From positions 1 through 39,315 of the forward strand of contig MCFE01000750.1 of NCBI GenBank assembly GCA_002104905.1: DNA of 39,315 bases, written 5' to 3'. Under the pieces are notes generated by a model. That model had not been told where the DNA came from. It did not search any database and was given only the letters and a program-made list of their open reading frames with translations. Positions within the stretch are counted from its first letter, which is position 1. Each line of letters opens with the position of its first letter. The translations under genes and the position numbers were made by a program. This document shows positions 33,369-39,315 of the stretch, in pieces. The DNA is from Basidiobolus meristosporus CBS 931.73 (taxonomy: Eukaryota; Basidiobolomycota; Basidiobolomycetes; Basidiobolales; Basidiobolaceae).

Positions 33369-33736
33369 TGTTATGATCTGCCGCTTGAATGTTTAAGTTA
33401 GATCAGTTTTTAGTCAAATCAATTAGTATATGTTTAGGTTATCAGTATATCAGTATTATCTATGAAATCAGTAGCATTAGTCAGCAAATGAATCAGCAGA
33501 TCCTTATCAGACAGAAAAAGATATATTAAGTAGGATCTTATTGGGTGATGATGATGCAATCAAATGAGTCATCAGCCACAACCTACATTAGGAAATACAA
33601 TTAGTCAGCAATTGATCTGGCAAAATGTATATAAGGAGCTGCTGGAACCTCAATAAAAATCAGTTCAAGTTTTAGTGAATACAATACTAGCTAAACTCCC
33701 TATTCCTCTACAACTCTTATACCAAGACTTGTAACA
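33369..33736 (+). repeat. gypsy 5' LTR
   Basis: This 368-bp LTR runs from TGTTATGATC to CTTGTAACA. TATATAAGG at 33628-33636 is a good TATA box, and CAATAAAAAT about 15 bases on may be a polyadenylation signal or initiator context. Confidence 0.94.
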
Positions 33737-33737
33737 T

Positions 33738-33748
33738 TGGTAGCAGCG
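33738..33748 (+). other. gypsy primer-binding site
   Basis: TGGTAGCAGCG begins two bases after the 5' LTR. TGGTAGC fits the complement of the 3' end of an initiator tRNA-Met (ending GCTACCA), the common primer for gypsy elements. The exact host tRNA cannot be checked here. Confidence 0.65.
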
Positions 33749-33794
33749 ATAACCAGAAACCTCCCTCCTGAAGAAAGAAGAAACCACCCTCAAG

Positions 33795-36700
33795 ATGTCG
33801 GACAATCAAGAATGGAAGAATGCCATGCAGCAAATCCTGGCCCAACAGCAACAGCTACTTCAGATCCTCAGCCAACAGCAACAAGGAATGACTACCATGG
33901 CTCAGAGCCAGCAAAGCCCTATCAAGAGCAACTTTAGTGTGAAGGTCAACCGGTACCATGGCAGAGTCAATGAAAACCTGGGAACTTGGCTCTTTCAGAT
34001 TGAAGAAGCTTTTAAAGCTAAAGGAATTGCTCCAGAGAGCAAGTTGCATTATGCAGCTTCTTACCTGGCAGATGCAGCTTTACAGTGGTACCACAACAAG
34101 ATCAGGTCAGCTACTATGATGGGATGCTCTACAATCTCTACCTGGGATGAGTTTGTGTCGGAAATTCAGGATGCTTTTGAACCTCCACACCAGCAGACAC
34201 TACTAAGAAGGAAGTTAAAGACACTCAGACAGAAAGGATTGGTGCAAGAATACATCTATGAGTACAGATGTCTACTTGGACAAATTGAAAGAATGGACCC
34301 CTTGGATCAAGTTGAATACTTTATTGATGGGTTGAAAGAAAGAACTCGCAAGGAAGTTAATTACCGAAGACCTCAGACTATTGAAGAAGCCATCAAGATT
34401 GCCATTGACTATGACTCAGCTATGTTTGGAGTTGGGAAGCCTACAGTGACTAGTCAGAAAGGCTATAATCATTATGAAAGAAGACAATCAGAAGCAGTAC
34501 CAATGGAAATAGACGCTATGCAGAAGAATCCCTCCTCAGAAGAATGCAAGAAGAGAGGACTTTGCTTCAATTGCCACCAGCAGGGACATATTGCAAAGTA
34601 CTGCCCTCAGAGAAGAAATGGACACCAGCCAACAAGAACCTTCAACCATATTGAATCCCATGAACACAATAATGAGGAAGATGAGCTTGAAGAAGACTCG
34701 GAACTCACCTTCCATATGACAGAGGAGTACTTGTCCCAAATGACTTCAAACTCAGGGAAGTTATTGTACCTGAATGGAGCAATCAATGGAGTACCTGCCA
34801 AGATCATGATTGACTCAGGAGCATCGCATGAGTACATGTCAGAGCAATTTGCTTTGAAAGCTGGAATCAACTCGGAACCTACCAAATCAACTTCAGTCTC
34901 CACAGCTGATGGGAACTCCCACATAATCAACCGTATTACCCAGCCAGTAAGAATGAAGATCAATGACTATGAAGAAGACCTACAGGCTTATATATTTGGG
35001 AACTGCAAGTTTGACCTTGTACTTGGGAAAACCTGGCTATTTTGTCGTAATCCATCAATCAACTGGAGAACCCATGCTACTCAGATCCAAAAAGACAACA
35101 AGACCTATGAGCTATTACCTGCCAGGCTGGATTTCAACTTGGTCAATTCCAGTGTGTGTGAGACAAGTGAACTTAGCAAGACCCAGTTCTGTAGAGCACT
35201 TAGAAAAGGTACCCAGATGTTCCTCATGGCGGTATTACAGGAGGATTCCTCTATCCCAGCACCCCAGCAGGTCCAGACTCTCTTGAAGAAATATTCAGAC
35301 GTGTTTCCAGATGAGCTTGTAAGCCTACCACCAGTCAGAGACGTGGATCATGCCATTGACACAGGAGATAGCCCTCCAGTGAGCAAGACACCTTACAGAA
35401 TGAGTCCATTGGAATTGGAGGAAATGAAGAAACAAATTGATCAGCTATTGGAGCAAGGATACATCAGGCCCAGCAAGTCACCTTGGGGAGCACCAGTGCT
35501 TTTTGTGAAAAAGAAGGATGGAACACTTAGGATGTGCATTGACTACAGAGCCCTGAACTCAGTTACCGTCAAGAATAAGTACCCCATACCTCGGATTGAT
35601 GAGCTTTTGGACCAACTTAATGGAGCCACTATTTTCAGCAAGATTGACCTCATGTCAGGATACAACCAGATTAGGGTGAAACCAGAAGATATCCCTAAGA
35701 CAGCATTCAGGACCAGATATGGACATTACGAGTACTTAGTCATGAGTTTTGGCCTCACTAATGCCCCTGCAACATTCATGACGCTGATGCAGACTGTCTT
35801 TCAGGAGTACTTAGACAAGTTTGTGATAATCTACCTGGATGACATATTGATATACAGCAAGACAGAAAAGGATCACATGGTGCACATTGAAAAGGTCTTG
35901 AAGAAACTAAGAGAGAACAAGCTATACGGCAAGCTAGCCAAGTGTGAATTCTTCAAGGAACACGTAGAATATCTGGGACACATAGTGACTAGCACAGGAG
36001 TAACCTTAGACCCCAAGAAGGTGGAAGTAATCAAGAATTTGAAGCAGCCCCATAGCATATCAGAACTCAGATCCTTCCTTGGAATGGTTTCCTATTATCG
36101 GAGATTTGTCAAGTCATTTGCAAGTATTGCAGCCCCTTTAACTGATATCCTCAAGAAAGAGAATACCTACAAGTGGGACATAGCTTGTGAGACTGCCTTC
36201 CAGACGCTAAAGAATGAACTTGCTAAGTTGCCAAGCTTACGAATACCAGACTTCAGAAAAGAGTTCACTCTATGCACAGATGCTTCAGATTATGCAATTG
36301 GTGGAGTGCTGAGCCAAGAACACGAGGGAAAGGACTACCCTGTTGCCTTTGAATCCAAGAAACTGAACTCAGCAGAACAAAACTATCCAGTCCGTGAGAA
36401 GGAGATGCTTGCTATAATACACTGTTTGAAGACATGGAGATGCTATATTGAAGGAGTCAAATGCACTGTGAAGACTGATCATGCCTCCCTCAAGTATATA
36501 TTTACTCAGAAGGTACTCTCTAGAAGAATGACAAGATGGAGTGAATACATTCAGCAATTTGACCTGGAGATTGTCTACTGCCCTGGAAAAAACAACACGG
36601 TTGCTGATGCCTTATCAAGATTAGATCAAGTTGCACAACTCAACTTGGTGCATGAATCAGATTGGCCTAGCCTATTACCAAAGTACTTGGAGGACCAAGC

Positions 36701-37928
36701 CATTCCTAATGAGGTGGATGAAGATATCAAGAAGATAATCCGGGATGAAGCCAGCAAATTTGTTGTACAGGATGAAACACTCTACCGAATTGTTGATGGA
36801 AGCCCTATTGCCTATTGTCCTTATGTTGCTCGCCTGGATTTAATACATAAGCTACACAATGGATATGGACATCTTGGGATTGAAGGAACCTATAGCCTTG
36901 TGAAAGCCAGAGCATGGTGGCCCAGAATGAAACAAGATATTGAGAAGCTAGTGAAAACATGCCCAAACTGCCAAATCAATCAGGGCCAGCCACAAAGAAT
37001 TGCCGAACTCTTCCCTTTGGAGCCTGTCAGACCATTTGAGAGATGGGGAATTGACTTTATTGGAAGACTGCCAACTACCAGGAAATGTAACCGTTGGATC
37101 CTAGTAGCAATTGACCATGCCACTAAATGGCCAGTTGCTAAAGCTGTACCAATAGCCAGTGAACAAGAAGTTGCAAGTTTCATTTACCATGAGATCCTGA
37201 TGAAGTTTGGATGCCCTGTGGAGATCTTATCCGATAGAGGTGCAAACATTATGGCAAAGACATTAGAGGCTTACCTGGAAATGCAGCAGATCAGACACTT
37301 GAAAACCTCGGCATATCACCCCAGAACTAATGGAGTCACTGAGCAGTTTAATGGATTATTTGGAAAAATGCTGACCAAGTATGCAAATGGAGTTGTCAGT
37401 AGATGGGATGAGTATATAGACCAAGCACTCTTTGCATGCAGAGTCAGAGTACACAACACCACCCAGCAATCACCATTTTACTTAGTTTATGGATGTGAAC
37501 CAAGGATTCCAGGAGATCTCACACAACCAAAGCTTACAGACACCTTAGAAGATGAACTCAGTCAGCCAAGTAGACACCAGCAACTGGAACAAAGACGTCA
37601 AGAGGCACAGACCAAAGTATCTCAAAGTGCAGAAAAGATGAAGCAGAGATTTGATAAGACTATAGCACCAGAAGCATTGACAGTTGGGAACTTTGTATTG
37701 CTAAGAAACAACACTCGGAAGAAGTTTGAGCCACAATGGACAGGACCATTCAAGATCATCAGAGAATGTCCATTTGCAACTTACCAACTGGTGGACAAGC
37801 AAGGTAATATCCGGGAAGACTTAGTGCATAGGGACAGACTCAAGCTTGCAAGACTTGCTGATAATACTGAACCATCAAGATATTGGTATCACAAGAAAAG
37901 AGATTCAGGAGAACCCTCTCAACTTTAG
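33795..37928 (+). CDS. Gag-Pol polyprotein of Ty3/gypsy element
   Basis: This is a single open frame of 1,377 codons with no frameshift between gag and pol. The Gln-rich N-terminus is followed by a retrotransposon gag domain and a CCHC knuckle (Cys257 to Cys270, [14 protein letters not shown]). Next is an aspartic protease with D340-S-G-A. Reverse transcriptase carries YLDD at 680-683. RNase H starts at D829 ([11 protein letters not shown]) and includes TDHASLKY and ADALSR. Integrase has an HHCC finger (H1021, H1026, C1056, C1059) and catalytic D1087, D1147, E1183 (35 residues between the last two). A GPF-type module (QWTGPFKII) lies near the end. All catalytic residues are present. The order PR-RT-RH-IN defines Ty3/gypsy. 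I see no chromodomain after the GPF module. It is probably translated as one chain and cut by its protease. Confidence 0.96.
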   Translation: MSDNQEWKNAMQQILAQQQQLLQILSQQQQGMTTMAQSQQSPIKSNFSVKVNRYHGRVNENLGTWLFQIEEAFKAKGIAPESKLHYAASYLADAALQWYHNKIRSATMMGCSTISTWDEFVSEIQDAFEPPHQQTLLRRKLKTLRQKGLVQEYIYEYRCLLGQIERMDPLDQVEYFIDGLKERTRKEVNYRRPQTIEEAIKIAIDYDSAMFGVGKPTVTSQKGYNHYERRQSEAVPMEIDAMQKNPSSEECKKRGLCFNCHQQGHIAKYCPQRRNGHQPTRTFNHIESHEHNNEEDELEEDSELTFHMTEEYLSQMTSNSGKLLYLNGAINGVPAKIMIDSGASHEYMSEQFALKAGINSEPTKSTSVSTADGNSHIINRITQPVRMKINDYEEDLQAYIFGNCKFDLVLGKTWLFCRNPSINWRTHATQIQKDNKTYELLPARLDFNLVNSSVCETSELSKTQFCRALRKGTQMFLMAVLQEDSSIPAPQQVQTLLKKYSDVFPDELVSLPPVRDVDHAIDTGDSPPVSKTPYRMSPLELEEMKKQIDQLLEQGYIRPSKSPWGAPVLFVKKKDGTLRMCIDYRALNSVTVKNKYPIPRIDELLDQLNGATIFSKIDLMSGYNQIRVKPEDIPKTAFRTRYGHYEYLVMSFGLTNAPATFMTLMQTVFQEYLDKFVIIYLDDILIYSKTEKDHMVHIEKVLKKLRENKLYGKLAKCEFFKEHVEYLGHIVTSTGVTLDPKKVEVIKNLKQPHSISELRSFLGMVSYYRRFVKSFASIAAPLTDILKKENTYKWDIACETAFQTLKNELAKLPSLRIPDFRKEFTLCTDASDYAIGGVLSQEHEGKDYPVAFESKKLNSAEQNYPVREKEMLAIIHCLKTWRCYIEGVKCTVKTDHASLKYIFTQKVLSRRMTRWSEYIQQFDLEIVYCPGKNNTVADALSRLDQVAQLNLVHESDWPSLLPKYLEDQAIPNEVDEDIKKIIRDEASKFVVQDETLYRIVDGSPIAYCPYVARLDLIHKLHNGYGHLGIEGTYSLVKARAWWPRMKQDIEKLVKTCPNCQINQGQPQRIAELFPLEPVRPFERWGIDFIGRLPTTRKCNRWILVAIDHATKWPVAKAVPIASEQEVASFIYHEILMKFGCPVEILSDRGANIMAKTLEAYLEMQQIRHLKTSAYHPRTNGVTEQFNGLFGKMLTKYANGVVSRWDEYIDQALFACRVRVHNTTQQSPFYLVYGCEPRIPGDLTQPKLTDTLEDELSQPSRHQQLEQRRQEAQTKVSQSAEKMKQRFDKTIAPEALTVGNFVLLRNNTRKKFEPQWTGPFKIIRECPFATYQLVDKQGNIREDLVHRDRLKLARLADNTEPSRYWYHKKRDSGEPSQL

Positions 37929-37929
37929 T

Positions 37930-37938
37930 AGGGGAGAA
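37930..37938 (+). other. gypsy polypurine tract
   Basis: AGGGGAGAA lies immediately before the 3' LTR and just after the Gag-Pol stop codon. It is the expected primer site for plus-strand DNA synthesis. Confidence 0.85.
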
Positions 37939-38305
37939 TGTTATGATCTGCCGCTTGAATGTTTAAGTTAGATCAGTTTTTAGTCAAATCAATTAGTATA
38001 TGTTTAGGTTATCAGTATATCAGTATTATCTATGAAATCAGTAGCATTAGTCAGCAAATGAATCAGCAGATCCTTATCAGACAGAAAAAGATATATTAGA
38101 GTAGGATCTTATTGGGTGATGATGATGCAATCAAATGAGTCATCAGCCACAACCTACATTAGGAAATACAATTAGTCAGCAATTGATCTGGCAAAATGTA
38201 TATAAGGAGCTGCTGGAACCTCAATAAAAATCAGTTCAAGTTTAGTGAATACAATACTAGCTAAACTCCTATTCCTCTACAACTCTTATACCAAGACTTG
38301 TAACA
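37939..38305 (+). repeat. gypsy 3' LTR
   Basis: This 367-bp LTR matches the 5' LTR apart from three one-base indels (in the ATATATTA(G)AGTAGG, CAAGTTT(T)AG and AACTCC(C)TATT segments). Confidence 0.94.
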
Positions 38306-38896
38306 CTATTATGGCAGGTAAAATCCGGTATTTGGATATGTTTCTTTAATGTAAAAGGAAATAAATGTGTATCACACTATAAACCACACTAATACTTACC
38401 ATTTTGGTTACCCTCACTCCAATTGGACGGTATCTCAGTGGTTAATTGGTCCAAAAATATCCTGAAGCTGGCAGCCCCCAATTGGCTCATTGACTACTGA
38501 AAAAGCTACCTGATTTGCCATCAAATATCCATTTTGCCCATTGAGCAAGTAAATCCCTGATCCTAGTGATTGGACAAGGTGTCATAGCTAGCACGCAAGC
38601 AATTGTGTAGGTGCAAAACAGATCCAATAGCTGCACTGGTATTACAGATGACGTATATATATGCAGGGTGTTTATTTATAGGGGTTCTGTCTCAAATGTG
38701 AGACAACCTTGATATTACTTATATCAAAAATTTGATGATCACTGATTTGCAATGGCTTGATTTGGATCGCAAAAAAAAAGGGTTGTTGGGATCATTACAA
38801 ATGTGAGCAATTCAAAGCAATTGCATCATCTTCTCCTGGGTTTTTTTCTCACAGGGATTACTACTGAAGCATTTGGTAGTGACTCACTTTGCACAC
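38306..38896. other. unassigned flank, no gene seen
   Basis: This is the continuation of the gypsy target site. No coding region is evident. Two short hairpins lie back to back: TGTCTCA/TGAGACA at 38688-38705 and TTGATAT/ATATCAA at 38709-38727. They stand just after TATATATGCAGGGTGTTTAT, which resembles a transposon terminus. Confidence 0.4.
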
Positions 38897-39238
38897 CTAT
38901 ACTACTTCCTGGCTGACTATCATCTTGGCTACTTTTGTATTTGTAGTCAGTATTTTGCCTCCTAGTTGATGAGTGCAATGCTGCAGCTTGGCCGCGCTGA
39001 ATTGCTCCACCAAACCAACTGAACCGGCCTGTAGTGCCACATGCTGACGTGTTCTTTTACTTGCCAAGGGCTCTGGTGGTTGAAGCACTTCATGTTGGTC
39101 ATCGTCAGTCAGTTCACCAGAAGTAACTTGCTGATGGTGAGGCAAAATGGCACACGCAGGCGCACCTTGACGCGTTGAGATGGCCCTTGGCTGAGTTTGA
39201 TGTGATGATGCATGTTGACGCAACTTGGTCCGCTCCAA
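38897..39238 (-). CDS. uncharacterised ORF, doubtful
   Basis: An open stretch of about 113 codons on the minus strand opens with TTG rather than ATG. It is Gln/His-rich at the start (HQTQPRAIST), then acidic (GELTDDDQHEV). No family is recognised and no signal peptide or membrane segment is seen. It could be part of a gene or transposon running past the window edge, or chance. Confidence 0.2.
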   Translation of the reverse strand: MERTKLRQHASSHQTQPRAISTRQGAPACAILPHHQQVTSGELTDDDQHEVLQPPEPLASKRTRQHVALQAGSVGLVEQFSAAKLQHCTHQLGGKILTTNTKVAKMIVSQEVV

Positions 39239-39315
39239 TGGACTTGTGTCTAAATGAGCAGTTTAGCAAGTTCTTGTAGTTTTGCTCTGAAGCGTGCATG
39301 TTGACCCAACGCTCA

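Larger units (their letters stand above)
33369..38305 (+). mobile_element. complete Ty3/gypsy retrotransposon
   Basis: This 4,937-bp element has LTRs at 33369-33736 and 37939-38305. Its primer site directly follows the 5' LTR, one Gag-Pol frame fills the interior, and a polypurine tract precedes the 3' LTR. Flanking repeats are CTAT on both sides (33365-33368 and 38306-38309); counting the first LTR base they extend to CTATT. The two LTRs differ by three single-base indels and no substitution that I can find, so insertion is recent. Everything needed for retrotransposition appears to be present. Confidence 0.95.

Noticed and set aside
34607-34963. Minus-strand open frame of 118 codons with a serine run.
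   Set aside because: It is antisense to the intact Gag-Pol gene; the serine run mirrors acidic codons in Gag.
1-39315. CRISPR arrays, tRNA or rRNA genes, prokaryotic operons, defence systems.
   Set aside because: No regularly spaced short repeats, no RNA-gene structure and no bacterial gene layout were seen; the only repeats are transposon-derived.

Overview
The window looks like transposon-dense DNA from a eukaryote, most likely a fungus. This rests on Ty1/copia and Ty3/gypsy LTR retrotransposons, a Tnp2 (CACTA/EnSpm-type) transposase of the kind common in fungal genomes, and a HARBI1-like transposase. I see no convincing host gene, no tRNA or rRNA gene and no prokaryotic operon. The species cannot be told from the sequence.

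Layout. (1) Bases 56-16107 are a nested pile of one copia family (about 1,320 codons, LTR about 330-350 bp). It holds degenerate LTR and 3' pol scraps (56-1199), a nearly complete minus-strand copy with few disabling changes (1200-5868), and then three plus-strand pieces in series (5869-7071, 7072-9462, 9463-16107). The first two pieces are each cut off at the 5' LTR of the next. The third carries a 1,070-bp solo LTR, which itself carries a 732-bp foldback element. (2) Bases 16108-22566 are the remains of a DNA transposon: a broken minus-strand ORF of unknown function diverges from a broken plus-strand Tnp2 transposase. The Tnp2 gene is split by a 528-bp solo LTR, and a second foldback copy sits beyond its end. 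(3) Bases 22567-32239 are another copia tangle (plus, minus, plus), with a second copy of the 1,070-bp solo LTR. (4) Bases 32240-33368 hold a decayed HARBI1-like transposase. (5) Bases 33369-38305 are a complete, apparently intact gypsy element with near-identical LTRs and one open 1,377-codon Gag-Pol frame. It is the youngest and only plausibly autonomous element here. (6) Bases 38306-39315 are unassigned.

The most informative observations are these. A foldback family is defined by 3-bp target duplications and by an empty site present in the same window. The copia primer site matches the anticodon arm of initiator tRNA-Met, so a candidate gag ATG lies inside the primer site. A solo LTR can be excised on paper to rejoin the Tnp2 frame. 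Several junctions point to recombination or gene conversion between copia copies.
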